Origin: Companilactobacillus halodurans
Lineage (GTDB): Bacteria > Bacillota > Bacilli > Lactobacillales > Lactobacillaceae
DNA: 64,000 bases
Direction of reading: 5' to 3'
Assembly (NCBI RefSeq): GCF_009600985.1
Contig: NZ_VDFP01000004.1
Coordinates: forward strand, 1 to 64,000
A program made the translations under genes and the position numbers. Below, one piece after another: positions 35,167-44,579 of the stretch (position 1 is its first letter; each line of letters opens with the position of its first letter). Under the pieces are notes generated by a model that made no database searches, was not told the origin of the DNA, and was given only the letters and a program-made list of their open reading frames with translations.

Positions 35167-35760
35167 TTAACTATCAATATCATTAACACCTAAAATGACA
35201 TTTTCTTTAGCATTATCAACAGCATCCAATCCAGCTAAAGCAACCATACTGGCAGGAATACTTCTGTGAGGCGAATCGCTATCAACAACATCATCATCGG
35301 TAACCATTCTGGATGGTCTGAGGATAATAGTTCTAAAATTACGTTTGTTCAAATTCTCTTCAGCATCACGTTTTGTGCTGATATATTTCTCATTAGCACC
35401 TGGAATATCATCCGCTGAAATATAAATAAAGATTGGAACTTTATTTTCTTCAGCAGCATCGGCAATATTTAAAGCACTTTGATAATTGACCTTTCTAAAA
35501 GTAAGATCCTCATTAGCATCTTCTTGATATTCGCCAATCGTATCAACCACTACATCAGCATCTTTCAAGTATTGTGTCCAAAAACCCTTAGATAAGGCAT
35601 TGCCAACTTTCCAATCAACTTTGCTATACCAAGACTTATTTCCTAATGGTTCACCGGTTCTAGAGACGCTGACAACTGAATCGCCATTTTCAATAAATTG
35701 TTCAGCAAATTCTCCGCCAAGAAATCCATTAGCACCAAAAATTACGACTTTTTTTGACAT
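35167..35760 (-). CDS. Atypical SDR, NAD(P)-binding protein
   Basis: The 197-residue protein begins KKVVIFGANGFLGGEF, a GxxGxxG Rossmann motif of atypical short-chain dehydrogenases or NmrA-like sugar-nucleotide epimerase relatives. It is shorter than true epimerases and lacks an obvious YxxxK pair except YISTK near residue 126. It may be a sensor-type oxidoreductase. It lies 34 bases after the aldo-keto reductase gene and could share its transcript. Confidence 0.75.
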   Translation of the reverse strand: MSKKVVIFGANGFLGGEFAEQFIENGDSVVSVSRTGEPLGNKSWYSKVDWKVGNALSKGFWTQYLKDADVVVDTIGEYQEDANEDLTFRKVNYQSALNIADAAEENKVPIFIYISADDIPGANEKYISTKRDAEENLNKRNFRTIILRPSRMVTDDDVVDSDSPHRSIPASMVALAGLDAVDNAKENVILGVNDIDS

Positions 35761-35794
35761 ACTTTATATTTCTCCTTCAATTAAAATTGTTTCA

Positions 35795-36709
35795 TTATAA
35801 ATCAAATGCTTCGTCAATAGCATGATAATCCGTATTACCCAATTCGACATCGAGTGACTTCACATTTTGGTCGACTTGCTCTGGCTTTCTTGCTCCAGGG
35901 ATAACGATTGAGATATCTGGATTCTTCATGTACCAAGCTAAAATAACTTGGGCGACTGTTGCATCATACTTTTCAGCAATCTTTCTGACTTTATCAATAG
36001 CAGAAATGACGTCTTTAAATTGAGCTTGACTGAATTGAGTAAATTTCTTGTAATCAGCCGCACTATACTTGCCGGTCAACAAACCTGAAGCTAATGGGAA
36101 ATATGGTACGAATGAGATATTATTCTTCTTCAAATATGGGAACAATTCTTTTTCAGCATCCCGATGCAACAAGCTGTAATTATCCTCAACGATATCAACT
36201 AGCGAATCTTTGTTAGCTTCTTTGATTTGATCTAAAGAAAAGTTAGAAACACCAATTGCTCTGATTTTGCCTGCCTGCTTCAATTCATTTAAAGCAGCTA
36301 CAGCTTCATTTTTAGGTGTTTTTTCATCTGGGAAATGAATATAAAAGATATCGATATAATCTGTCTTTAAGCGTTTCAAAGCTTTATCAACAGCATCTTT
36401 TAAAAACTCTGGACTATTATTATTTTTCAAATCATTATCAGGATCTTGAGCTGCCTTTGTAGCAATCACTAATTTGCTGCGGTCGTAATCTTTGATTACA
36501 TCGCCAATAATTTCTTCCGAACGACCAGCGCCATACATATAGGCGGTATCTAACGTGGTAATTCCTTTATCGATAGCTTCTTTGACGACTGCATATCCGT
36601 CCTCATCTTTTAAATTATCGAAGAGATTGTGTCCACCGACTTTGTTAGTCCCTAAACCAATCTTTTTACTTGTTACATTTGTACTACCAATTTTGACCAA
36701 GTTTTCCAT
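35795..36709 (-). CDS. Aldo/keto reductase
   Basis: I start at 36709 (MENLVKIGSTNV, 304 residues) behind AGGAGG; upstream residues look non-coding. The AKR barrel is clear: DTAYMYGAGRSEE (Asp and Tyr of the tetrad), VIATKA (Lys), DIFYIHFPD (His), IRAIGVSNF, and IVIPGARKPEQVDQN for NADP binding. It reduces carbonyls with NADPH; the substrate is unknown. It is probably co-transcribed with the SDR gene. Confidence 0.88.
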   Translation of the reverse strand: MENLVKIGSTNVTSKKIGLGTNKVGGHNLFDNLKDEDGYAVVKEAIDKGITTLDTAYMYGAGRSEEIIGDVIKDYDRSKLVIATKAAQDPDNDLKNNNSPEFLKDAVDKALKRLKTDYIDIFYIHFPDEKTPKNEAVAALNELKQAGKIRAIGVSNFSLDQIKEANKDSLVDIVEDNYSLLHRDAEKELFPYLKKNNISFVPYFPLASGLLTGKYSAADYKKFTQFSQAQFKDVISAIDKVRKIAEKYDATVAQVILAWYMKNPDISIVIPGARKPEQVDQNVKSLDVELGNTDYHAIDEAFDL

Positions 36710-36762
36710 AAAATTAAAGACCTCCTGTTTGAAAACGTTACCTTTATGATAGCTCAAAAAAG

Positions 36763-36805
36763 CCAAAAAAAATAAGATTATGCAAAATTATGCATAATCT
36801 TATTA
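36763..36805 (-). terminator. Terminator of the EamA gene
   Basis: AATAAGATTATGCA (36771-36784) pairs perfectly with TGCATAATCTTATT (36791-36804), followed on minus by eight U. Confidence 0.9.
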
Positions 36806-36821
36806 GTAATCATTTATCTAA

Positions 36822-37931
36822 TTAATCCTCAGAAGTTACATCATTTTCTTCAGATTTTTCTTCTAATTTAGTCCGAACTGCTTCTTCTGCAGCTTTACGG
36901 CCTTTAGCTAATTCACTGTTTTCCAGTTTATCTTTAACAACTTCCAATTCGTCAACTTCTTGATGTGCTTCTGGATTGTTGCGTCTGAAAATTGCCATAA
37001 CTTTGTAAGCCATCTTCTCGCCCATCAATGTAACTAATGATCCTAACAGAATAACTACGATACCAAAGATAGTATTTCCGGTCATTGCTTCGCCTAAGAT
37101 CAAAAGTGATAGAACAGGTGCTAGAGCTGGTTTAACTAGGAAAATCAATGAAGCTTGTAGGATACCAACTTTTTCCATTGATAAGAAATACAAGCCAAAG
37201 GCTACACCAGTAACCAAGATTGAAATGTATAAAATCAATGGAAAAGTTTGTAATGTGATTCCTTGGAAGAAAGGAATATTGCTAAACTCTGAATAGTTGC
37301 TTGGAATAGCGCTACTTACAGCTGAGATGTGACTAATTCCCATCAAGACACCTAATTCACCAGCACCAAACAAGAATGCTAGACATGTCATGGAAAGACC
37401 ATTCAAGCCGATTTTCCCACCGTAGACACGTGACATAACGCCATAAACACCAAAGATGATTGATGACAATAAACCTAACATGATACCCATGGCACCATTT
37501 AAGTTAAATGGATTGATAATAATCAACAATCCCACCAAAGTCAAAATCAAAGCTAAAACATTGGTTCTGGAAAGTTTTTCCCTCAAGAATACGAAACCAA
37601 TAATTAAGCCAAAGATTGGGTTAGCACTTAACATAATAGCAATGACTGATGCTTTAGCCATCCCTATCGACAATTGATACAACGTCATGCTCAAAACGAC
37701 GATGACGAATCCTGTCAAAGCGATACGACCCCAGCCGGATCCTGTGATTTTTACATTATTCTTCTTCATATGAATAATCGTAAATGGTAATAATGCTAGT
37801 CCACCAATCAAGAATCGAATAAAATTCAATTCAATTGGATTAAACTGTCCCCCAGCTATCTTCAGAGCAATTTCCATTGAACTAAAGAGAAAAGTTGGTA
37901 TTAGTATGTAAAGAAGCTTTTTTAAATTCAA
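36822..37931 (-). CDS. EamA/DMT-family transporter
   Basis: The 369-residue protein has ten hydrophobic helices in two EamA repeats (residues about 1-140 and 150-300), then an unusual charged cytoplasmic tail of about 60 residues rich in Glu and Lys. EamA members export amino acids or metabolites and seldom have such a tail. It is a single gene with its own terminator. Function of the tail is unknown. Confidence 0.85.
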   Translation of the reverse strand: MNLKKLLYILIPTFLFSSMEIALKIAGGQFNPIELNFIRFLIGGLALLPFTIIHMKKNNVKITGSGWGRIALTGFVIVVLSMTLYQLSIGMAKASVIAIMLSANPIFGLIIGFVFLREKLSRTNVLALILTLVGLLIIINPFNLNGAMGIMLGLLSSIIFGVYGVMSRVYGGKIGLNGLSMTCLAFLFGAGELGVLMGISHISAVSSAIPSNYSEFSNIPFFQGITLQTFPLILYISILVTGVAFGLYFLSMEKVGILQASLIFLVKPALAPVLSLLILGEAMTGNTIFGIVVILLGSLVTLMGEKMAYKVMAIFRRNNPEAHQEVDELEVVKDKLENSELAKGRKAAEEAVRTKLEEKSEENDVTSED

Positions 37932-38021
37932 ACCTTAATTTCATCCCCATTTTTTGCAAGTGAATATGTTCAGTGTACTCCTGTTTTGGGGGTTGAAAAC
38001 ATTGAAAATGTTTCCAATTAC

Positions 38022-38070
38022 AAAAAAAGTCAAAATGTCTTGAATTAACTCTTGACATTTCGACTTTTTT
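38022..38070 (-). terminator. Terminator of the LtaS-like gene
   Basis: AAAAAAGTC/GACTTTTTT and AAATGTC (38033-38039)/GACATTT (38054-38060) pair in a long stem with U run on minus. Confidence 0.88.
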
Positions 38071-39853
38071 ATTTGTTTATATTGGCTCTAGTATAACCTT
38101 TTCCAGCGGTTAAATCATATTGAACCAATTTATAATCGTGTAATAATTGTTTTTGTTTCTTAGATAATTCTGAATAAGTGACTTGCTTACCCTTTGAATT
38201 TACATACAAGTTCTCACTCTTACCAACGCTGTTTTTAGCCATGGCCGGAATATCTTCTTGAACCTTTGTTAAAAGAGCGTAGTAAGGCGTAACTTGTTGT
38301 TTCATCTGCTTCAAAGCTAAAGGAATAAAGCCATTAGGATCAGTAATCTTAGTCGATCCATTTAATTTCTTAGTTCCATAGTTATGCTCAAGGGCATATT
38401 TATTACTATAGATGAAGTAATCCGTCTCATGTTGAACGACATTATACTTCTCCATCGAATTCTTATCGTAGATTCCGGGTAAGTGGTCACCATACCAAAC
38501 CACAGTGATTGGTTTCTTAATGGCATCCAATTTATCCAAGAAAGTCTTTGTGGCACCATCAGTTATATTCAAACCTTTTGAATAGGTTCCTGCTTGTAAA
38601 AGTAGACTAGTAGCCGTTCCAGTGGCTTTGAATTGGTTATCAGGATAACTCATATTATATGGCATATGATTTTGCATCGTAACCAAACTGATGAATTGGC
38701 CACCTTTAACTTGGTTGACCTGCCATAGAGTATCCTTATAAGATGACTCATCATTGACGAATTCGCTGCTGCCACTAGTATCCTTATATTTGAGTGCTAA
38801 TTTTCCTTTAGAATCTAACGTTCTAAATGATTGCAGTCCAAACTTGTCATAAACCTTATCTCGATCATAGAAATTAGAATAGTAAGGATGGATAGCAGCT
38901 GAATTTTCAAAGTCGTTGACGATATTCAATGGATGCTTTTGTTTAACCACCAATTGTGTATAGGGTGATTGCAATGACTTAGAAAATTGATTGAACGCTA
39001 AGCCGGTGAAAGTCATATATTCCATATTGGCAGTTCCACCGCCATATCCAGAACTCAGCATCAAGACTGAAGTGTTTTCAGATTTGATTTTATTGATATT
39101 TGGAGTTGGATCTTCATTGAGCTTGATGTTTGGCACTCGACTTGGGTTAGAGAAACTTTCGCTCAAGACGTAAATCAAGGTCTGTTTGTCCAAATTATTA
39201 TTAGGACGTTTTTTATTGATTTTGTCAGCCACATTTTGATACTTGTTGACTATTTTTTTCATCGTTTGCGGACTATAATCTGAAGGCTTGTCCATGATGT
39301 CGACATGCATGTTGCCCAAGAATGTCAACAACGGACCATTGCTTTGCGCTGTCATACTGATATTAGGCGTGAAATTAGAATAGCCTAGACTAGTCATGAA
39401 ACGGTTGCTCCATGAGCCTTCTCGATTAACATTATAAAATCCAGCAATGCTAAAAATGGCTAAAATAATAAAGATAATTCTGATAACTGGATTAAATCGC
39501 ATAAGTTCATGAGAAAAGAGCTTTTCTAAAAAGATACAAATAGCTATGCCAACTACTAAAGCTACAACTACTAAAATAACTATCTTCCAAGTGACCATCG
39601 ATAGCAATTGCTTAGTATTAGTAAGCATCAGTAAATCAGTTGGCAAAACTGGTTCAGAACGATACTTCACCTTTAGCCAGTTTACGATGACATAAATACC
39701 GAACAGGACATAAAAGCCTGCTGTCGCGTAAAAGAACCGATTAAAGATTCCATAAAAGCCTAAATAAAGTAAAAACAAAATAAGAACGGTCAATAAGTAC
39801 GGCTTCACGTTAGTTTTAAAGAGAATCATATTAGTATTGATAATTGAATTCAT
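38069..39853 (-). CDS. LTA synthase-family sulfatase-fold membrane protein
   Basis: The 594-residue protein has about four to five N-terminal membrane helices (residues about 15-150) and an extracellular alkaline phosphatase-like domain. The four metal ligand sites of LtaS are visible: Glu in LSESFSNP, Thr in YGGGTANMEY, and Asp-His in WYGDHLPG. It should transfer glycerol-phosphate or phosphoethanolamine-type groups to an envelope polymer. It lacks its own Shine-Dalgarno sequence and follows a 28-codon ORF by nine bases. It may be a second LtaS-like enzyme rather than the main one. Confidence 0.87.
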   Translation of the reverse strand: MNSIINTNMILFKTNVKPYLLTVLILFLLYLGFYGIFNRFFYATAGFYVLFGIYVIVNWLKVKYRSEPVLPTDLLMLTNTKQLLSMVTWKIVILVVVALVVGIAICIFLEKLFSHELMRFNPVIRIIFIILAIFSIAGFYNVNREGSWSNRFMTSLGYSNFTPNISMTAQSNGPLLTFLGNMHVDIMDKPSDYSPQTMKKIVNKYQNVADKINKKRPNNNLDKQTLIYVLSESFSNPSRVPNIKLNEDPTPNINKIKSENTSVLMLSSGYGGGTANMEYMTFTGLAFNQFSKSLQSPYTQLVVKQKHPLNIVNDFENSAAIHPYYSNFYDRDKVYDKFGLQSFRTLDSKGKLALKYKDTSGSSEFVNDESSYKDTLWQVNQVKGGQFISLVTMQNHMPYNMSYPDNQFKATGTATSLLLQAGTYSKGLNITDGATKTFLDKLDAIKKPITVVWYGDHLPGIYDKNSMEKYNVVQHETDYFIYSNKYALEHNYGTKKLNGSTKITDPNGFIPLALKQMKQQVTPYYALLTKVQEDIPAMAKNSVGKSENLYVNSKGKQVTYSELSKKQKQLLHDYKLVQYDLTAGKGYTRANINK

Positions 39854-39862
39854 CTGTGAAAA

Positions 39863-39949
39863 TTAAAGTAAATAACCAACAGCAAAAGCCGATAAAACTA
39901 TAAAAATGAATTGCAAAAAGTGCACGATTCTTGATTGTTTCGTATGCAT
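39863..39949 (-). CDS. 28-residue membrane peptide upstream of the LtaS-like gene
   Basis: A short frame encodes MHTKQSRIVHF, a hydrophobic stretch LQFIFIVLSAFAVGYLL and a stop. GGGGG lies seven bases before its ATG, the strongest ribosome site in the area. The LtaS-like gene begins nine bases after its stop and has none of its own, so ribosomes probably pass from one to the other. The product would be a single-span membrane peptide. It may be a leader, a coupling device or a small partner of the enzyme. I know no family for it. Confidence 0.6.
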   Translation of the reverse strand: MHTKQSRIVHFLQFIFIVLSAFAVGYLL

Positions 39950-40176
39950 TAATAAACCCCCAGTATAAATTAAGCAACAATTCAGATTATATTTCTAAGA
40001 TTCATGATAAAAATAATCCTTTTTGTAAAAGCGGCATCATTGATTTCCTCAAAATAACCGGATTTAATTAATTTTACTCAATATGAAAATAAACAGTAGT
40101 TTGTTTTAAATCATACAGTCTATGATACGCTAAAACGCTTTTATATCCAGTTGTATATTTTGCTACCAAGAGAATA

Positions 40177-40220
40177 TTATAACGCCTATCAAATTTATTA
40201 TACTTTGATAGGCGTTATAA
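40177..40220 (-). terminator. 17-bp perfect hairpin after the oxidoreductase gene
   Basis: TTATAACGCCTATCAAA (40177-40193) pairs perfectly with TTTGATAGGCGTTATAA (40204-40220) two bases after the stop codon. There is little U tract, so it may also stabilise the 3' end. Confidence 0.65.
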
Positions 40221-40222
40221 AT

Positions 40223-40804
40223 TTATTTATTCAAATAGTATTGAGGAACTTTTTCCAAAAATTCTTGTCGAGCTTCATCAGTCGTTACGTTCACACGGCC
40301 AAAATGAACCCAATTGACGTTTTGGGGATTGATTCCTAAGTCATCCAAGGTCCGATCAATGAAAACACCTTGAATTGGGTCTCCACATTCTTTTTCAAGA
40401 TATTCTTTAGTAACAGTCGATGTCGTTATAACGGTTACTTTCTTGATATTGGTCAATAAGCCTTTCCAACCATTACTTTCATCATAAGCAAAGCCGCTTA
40501 GCATCGTCTTATCTAAAAATCCCTTTAACATGGCTGGCATCGTCTGCCACCAAATAGGAAAAATAAAAATTAATTCATCAGAAGCAGCAATTCGGCGCTG
40601 ATAATTTTTTACCAGAACATCCTCAGTTTTGCCCTGACTATAAGACAGTAAATCTGCTTCTGACAAATTAGGATTAAAATTATCAAAATACGGATCGATT
40701 ATTTCATATTCCTCATCATTTCTTGAAAAATACCAAGATAAACGGTTCAAAATTTCATGGTTAAAACTTCCAGGATAAGGATGAGTGTAAATAATGGTTT
40801 TCAT
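40223..40804 (-). CDS. Flavodoxin-fold NAD(P)H oxidoreductase
   Basis: I start at 40804 (MKTIIYTHPYPGSFNH, 193 residues) behind AAGGAG. The fold is that of KefF/MdaB quinone reductases: YTHPYPGSFN for FMN phosphate, then FIFPIWWQTMPAMLKGFLDK, the typical FMN/nicotinamide loop. It reduces quinones or similar compounds in the cytoplasm. It is a single gene with a long hairpin behind its stop. Confidence 0.87.
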   Translation of the reverse strand: MKTIIYTHPYPGSFNHEILNRLSWYFSRNDEEYEIIDPYFDNFNPNLSEADLLSYSQGKTEDVLVKNYQRRIAASDELIFIFPIWWQTMPAMLKGFLDKTMLSGFAYDESNGWKGLLTNIKKVTVITTSTVTKEYLEKECGDPIQGVFIDRTLDDLGINPQNVNWVHFGRVNVTTDEARQEFLEKVPQYYLNK

Positions 40805-40904
40805 ATTCAAAATCTCCTTACGACTCGTTATCCTTAGTATATTATTTTGCCGAAGTTTTTTTGACCCAAGAAATAAGGACAATAATTTTCAAAAATGAAT
40901 TGTC

Positions 40905-41756
40905 TTAACTGTCGCTAAACTTACCGGCAATCGACATCGTAGGTTGAATATTGATAAATGACATTGGATCAATATTCAAAATAATCTTTTTAGCAAAGAA
41001 CAGCTGATATTTCGTTAGAACCATCGTAATCGAGCCGATTTCTTCTCCCGAATATGCACCTTGCAAGTGATAATCCAGAGTTAAGCCACGATTTAAGGTC
41101 TTCAGAAGTTCTTTTGAAATCTCATCAATTTTATGCGAATAAACCGTAACCGTAATCTTTTGTTGCTGAATATAAATCTTATCGACCACTGTGTTAGTGA
41201 TATAAATCGAGATGATTGTGTAAAGTGCCAATTCCCAGCCAAAGGCAAATCCCGCAATCACGATGATTACTGCATTGATAGCAAAACTAACTTGCCCAAC
41301 GCTACGGCCGGTATTTCTTTGAATAATCAGAGCAATAATATCGGTACCACCAGTTGAAAAGCCATATCTAAAGCAAAGACCAATCCCTGCTCCGGAAAGG
41401 ATTCCTCCAAAAACTGATGATAGTACTGGATCTTTAGTCAACGGATAAAGTGGGATAATCAAAATAAAAATCGATGCAGAAACGACAGAAATAATTGATA
41501 GAATCGTAAATTTCTTTCCCAATCTAAACCAGGCTAAAACTATCAGTGGCAAGTTAAGCAAAGCGTACCATAAATAAACCGGCGTACTAATATCGGAAAA
41601 TTGATTCAGCAAGTTGACAATCAACTGCGCCGCACCTGTAACTCCACTGGTATAAAGTTTAGCAGGCTGCAAGAGCAATTGAATTCCTAAAGCTGAGGTC
41701 ACTCCGTAAAAAATGGCGGCTAGAATACTTTTATAATAGTCCTTAACAAATTTCAT
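40905..41756 (-). CDS. YitT-family membrane protein
   Basis: Start at 41756 (MKFVKDYYKS, 283 residues) is set by GGGAGGGGA just upstream. Five or six hydrophobic helices with GVTGAAQL, GGTDIIALI and a C-terminal DUF2179 domain (TVYSHKIDEISKELL) define the YitT family. The function is unknown; DUF2179 is thought to be regulatory. It is read alone, divergent to the 3-hydroxyacid dehydrogenase gene. Confidence 0.88.
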   Translation of the reverse strand: MKFVKDYYKSILAAIFYGVTSALGIQLLLQPAKLYTSGVTGAAQLIVNLLNQFSDISTPVYLWYALLNLPLIVLAWFRLGKKFTILSIISVVSASIFILIIPLYPLTKDPVLSSVFGGILSGAGIGLCFRYGFSTGGTDIIALIIQRNTGRSVGQVSFAINAVIIVIAGFAFGWELALYTIISIYITNTVVDKIYIQQQKITVTVYSHKIDEISKELLKTLNRGLTLDYHLQGAYSGEEIGSITMVLTKYQLFFAKKIILNIDPMSFINIQPTMSIAGKFSDS

Positions 41757-41904
41757 GAAATCCCCTCCCTTTCTATACAAAATTATTGATGCATTTTTAT
41801 AAAATATCTATAAATTTTCAACAATAGTTGAATTATAGCAAACAAATTATTGTCACGTTAATTTTTCGTATAATATAATTGAAATAATAATTGGAGGTCA
41901 TATT

Positions 41905-42768
41905 ATGCAAAAAATTGGTTTTATCGGTACCGGAGTCATGGGAAGTGGCATTATCAACAACCTTTTAAAAGCAGGTTATAGTGTCGATATTTATACAAGA
42001 ACAAAATCTAAGGCTCAACCTTTGATTGATAAAGGTGCTAATTGGTTCTCTGACCCTAAAGATGTTGCTTCAAAAGCTGACATTATCTTTTCAATGGTCG
42101 GATTTCCTCAAGATGTCGAAGATGTCTACTTCAAGGACAATGGTATCTTCGCCGGATTAACTAGCGGCAAAATCATTGTCGATATGACTACTAGTACGCC
42201 AACTTTAGCTAAAAAAATTGGTGAAAAAGCAAGCCAAATGAACGTCCAAGCTCTTGATGCACCAGTTTCTGGTGGCGATGTTGGGGCTAGAAATGGTCAA
42301 CTAACAATTATGGTCGGCGGTTCTAAAGAAGCTTTTGAAACTATTCAACCAATTTTTAAGATAATTGGTAAAACTAATCACTACTTCGGAAGTTTTGGTG
42401 CCGGTCAACACGCTAAAATGGCTAACCAAATCATGATTGCCGGTACTATGACTGGCCTAACAGAAATGTTTGTCTATGCCAAAGCTGCCGGCTTAGATCT
42501 TCAAGCCGTTCTTGAAACCGTTGAAGGCGGTGGCGGAGATAATTGGAGCTTGGAAAATTATGGACCCCGGATTTTGAATAATGACTTTAAACCTGGATTC
42601 TATTCTAAACACTTCTTAAAAGATCTTCGCATCGCACTTGATGAAAGTGAAAAATTAAAGCTTGACCTACCAGCAACTAAACAAGCTAAAAAACTTTATG
42701 AAACTTTAGTCGACGACAAAAAGCTCGGTGATGATGGTACACAAGCCTTAATTAAGTTATGGTGGTAA
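41905..42768 (+). CDS. 3-hydroxyisobutyrate dehydrogenase-like oxidoreductase
   Basis: The 287-residue protein has the N-terminal Rossmann motif GFIGTGVMGSGI, the substrate loop DAPVSGGDVGARNGQL and the catalytic Lys in GAGQHAKMANQ. This is the beta-hydroxyacid dehydrogenase family (GarR, GlxR, HibDH). It oxidises or reduces a small 3-hydroxy acid, exact substrate unknown. GGAGG precedes the ATG. A very long hairpin with a T run follows at 42830-42950. Confidence 0.87.
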   Translation: MQKIGFIGTGVMGSGIINNLLKAGYSVDIYTRTKSKAQPLIDKGANWFSDPKDVASKADIIFSMVGFPQDVEDVYFKDNGIFAGLTSGKIIVDMTTSTPTLAKKIGEKASQMNVQALDAPVSGGDVGARNGQLTIMVGGSKEAFETIQPIFKIIGKTNHYFGSFGAGQHAKMANQIMIAGTMTGLTEMFVYAKAAGLDLQAVLETVEGGGGDNWSLENYGPRILNNDFKPGFYSKHFLKDLRIALDESEKLKLDLPATKQAKKLYETLVDDKKLGDDGTQALIKLWW

Positions 42769-42829
42769 GCAAAATAATACTTAGTAAATAATTTGAGATA
42801 TAACTATTTTTCTAAATTGCAACATAAAC

Positions 42830-42950
42830 GCAGAACATAACAAAGCTTTTTACGCTTAAAACAAATAGCTCTTGGTAATCAAAATACAATTACCAAGAGC
42901 TATTTGTTAATTCTCGAAAGCTGACCATGTTATGTTCTGCTTTCTTTTTT
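42830..42950 (+). terminator. Long nested hairpin, likely terminator
   Basis: GCAGAACATAAC (42830-42841) pairs with GTTATGTTCTGC (42929-42940). AGCTTT (42844-42849) pairs with AAAGCT (42917-42922). A perfect 20-bp stem joins 42860-42879 with 42889-42908. TTTCTTTTTT follows on plus. It closes the dehydrogenase transcript, and its inner stem may also stop the opposite gene. It is much larger than ordinary terminators, so a mobile or regulatory origin is possible. Confidence 0.6.
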
Positions 42951-43866
42951 ATTGTTTCAATTCTAATAATCGCCCCATCAATTGGAAATGGTGCATCAAT
43001 GATAATTTCTTGATTATTCCTAAACCAGGGAATTTGTCTTGGCACCTATATTCTAACAAGGTTGTTAAAGCTGGGGTCAAATTAAGTCCATTAATATTTT
43101 TATCGCACCAAATAACCATTTTATTTAATGCTTCAAAAAACTTTTGCTTTTGACCGCTCATTTTTTCATTGCTGTCAGAAACAAAATGATGAATCCTTAA
43201 CGTTCCATCTTCAGTCACATAAATCAGATGTAAAGAAATTGCTCGTGCCGGCATCCCTTTATCAAAATAAACATGGCCGACCATCGAATAGTCGCCAAAT
43301 CCATGGTAATCATCAACTTGACGATACCAATCAGCAGGCTCAAAAAATTCATCATTCAATAATTGATAGTCTTCCACATGTCGAACAAAAGTTAGCGGGT
43401 CACTTAATTTGACGGCTTTTTTAGGTACTAATCTATGAATCCTAGCTACGTCGGGAATAAGAACTTTATCAACAGTGTGTAAAACTTTTGTTTTTTGATA
43501 GGCTAAAAGCATTTGATAATCTCTGACAATCAGTAACGATTCTTGGTTATCCACCGTTTTTAAAAAGTCACTGCTAAAATCGGCTGCCAAAATGGCACTG
43601 GGATGAAAAAAAGACAGCTTTCTCATATCAGGCAGTGGATAAAGTTTCGTATCGTTCAATCCATAAACACTGACTTGAGGATTAGCCACGATTCCAAATG
43701 GCTGTTGATACTTGATAAAAGTCTGTACCGTCTGCAACAGTTCTTTAGAATCACGTACTGGTTCGATAATGGGCACTATTTTAAAGCTCAATTGTCTGTT
43801 TTCACAGAGCTCTTTTAAAGCTAACAAATCGTACATTCGACCACGTAAATAAGGATAGTATGTCAT
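42949..43866 (-). CDS. sce7725-family protein
   Basis: The 305-residue protein begins TYYPYLRGRMYDLLAL and has PIIEPVRDSKEL, the opening typical of the sce7725 (beta-family-like) group. The function of the group is unknown; it is often coded with small partner proteins. Its ATG overlaps the stop of the gene before it by four bases (ATGA), so it belongs to the nuclease-helicase operon. A role in nucleic acid handling is an inference from context. Confidence 0.7.
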   Translation of the reverse strand: MTYYPYLRGRMYDLLALKELCENRQLSFKIVPIIEPVRDSKELLQTVQTFIKYQQPFGIVANPQVSVYGLNDTKLYPLPDMRKLSFFHPSAILAADFSSDFLKTVDNQESLLIVRDYQMLLAYQKTKVLHTVDKVLIPDVARIHRLVPKKAVKLSDPLTFVRHVEDYQLLNDEFFEPADWYRQVDDYHGFGDYSMVGHVYFDKGMPARAISLHLIYVTEDGTLRIHHFVSDSNEKMSGQKQKFFEALNKMVIWCDKNINGLNLTPALTTLLEYRCQDKFPGLGIIKKLSLMHHFQLMGRLLELKQ

Positions 43867-44579
43867 AATTTATCCTCCAGATTGGGGTGATATTGTTGTT
43901 GCAACTTTAATTTCAACTCTTGATATTCAGCATTTCGGGCATCTAATTCATCTTGCAACGCTTGAATTGACTCATCCTTTAAATCGTTAACGAAGCGGTC
44001 ATATAAATTGTTATCAGGACTATAAACATCATAGCCGCCCTTCATTCGCTTCTTTAATTCCTTGAACAATCGGTCATCAGAATACAGCTGCAACCCTTTT
44101 TCGACTTTTTTTGCTTTATCGACCTCTCGAAATAACGAAGCTATAAAGTGACTAGTCAACTTAGTTTCATCCACTTGTAATTCTTGAAATTGGGCTTTCT
44201 TAGCCACGGTTAAAAATCCGGGAGCGCGCAAAGTCTGCGGCGAATTCTCAATTGCCTTTTTGTCAAAAGCTCGATAGATTAAAACGCCAATATGGGTGGG
44301 AATCTCTTCTGAAACTTCTTGATACAGTTTTTGCGGTAACACGAAGTAGTTATAATTGCCGATAAAAGACAATTTAGCTTTTGAATGAAAGTCAGTTTTA
44401 GTGACCTTCAATTCATAACAACGCCAATCAATTTCGCCATTTGGCAATTGCTGATAGCTCAAAGTATCGACAATTCCTTTTTTATCAGGCATCGAAACTT
44501 CTTCAACAACATAAGACCCTTGTTCATAGCAATACTGATACAAAGTTGCTTCTAAATCTTTGGTCAACTTAGTCTTCAT
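43863..44579 (-). CDS. PD-(D/E)XK-like protein (MmcB-related)
   Basis: The 238-residue protein has GIVDTLSY followed by WRCYELKVTKTDFHSKAKL and NYFVLPQKLYQEV, which gives a D..ExK nuclease-like core in residues about 35-105 and resembles MmcB/phage-type nuclease proteins. A C-terminal coiled coil (about 205-235, DELDARNAEYQELKLKL) follows. It may cut or bind DNA. Its start overlaps the helicase gene by 11 bases and its stop overlaps the sce7725 gene by four, so all three should be made together. Confidence 0.65.
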   Translation of the reverse strand: MKTKLTKDLEATLYQYCYEQGSYVVEEVSMPDKKGIVDTLSYQQLPNGEIDWRCYELKVTKTDFHSKAKLSFIGNYNYFVLPQKLYQEVSEEIPTHIGVLIYRAFDKKAIENSPQTLRAPGFLTVAKKAQFQELQVDETKLTSHFIASLFREVDKAKKVEKGLQLYSDDRLFKELKKRMKGGYDVYSPDNNLYDRFVNDLKDESIQALQDELDARNAEYQELKLKLQQQYHPNLEDKL

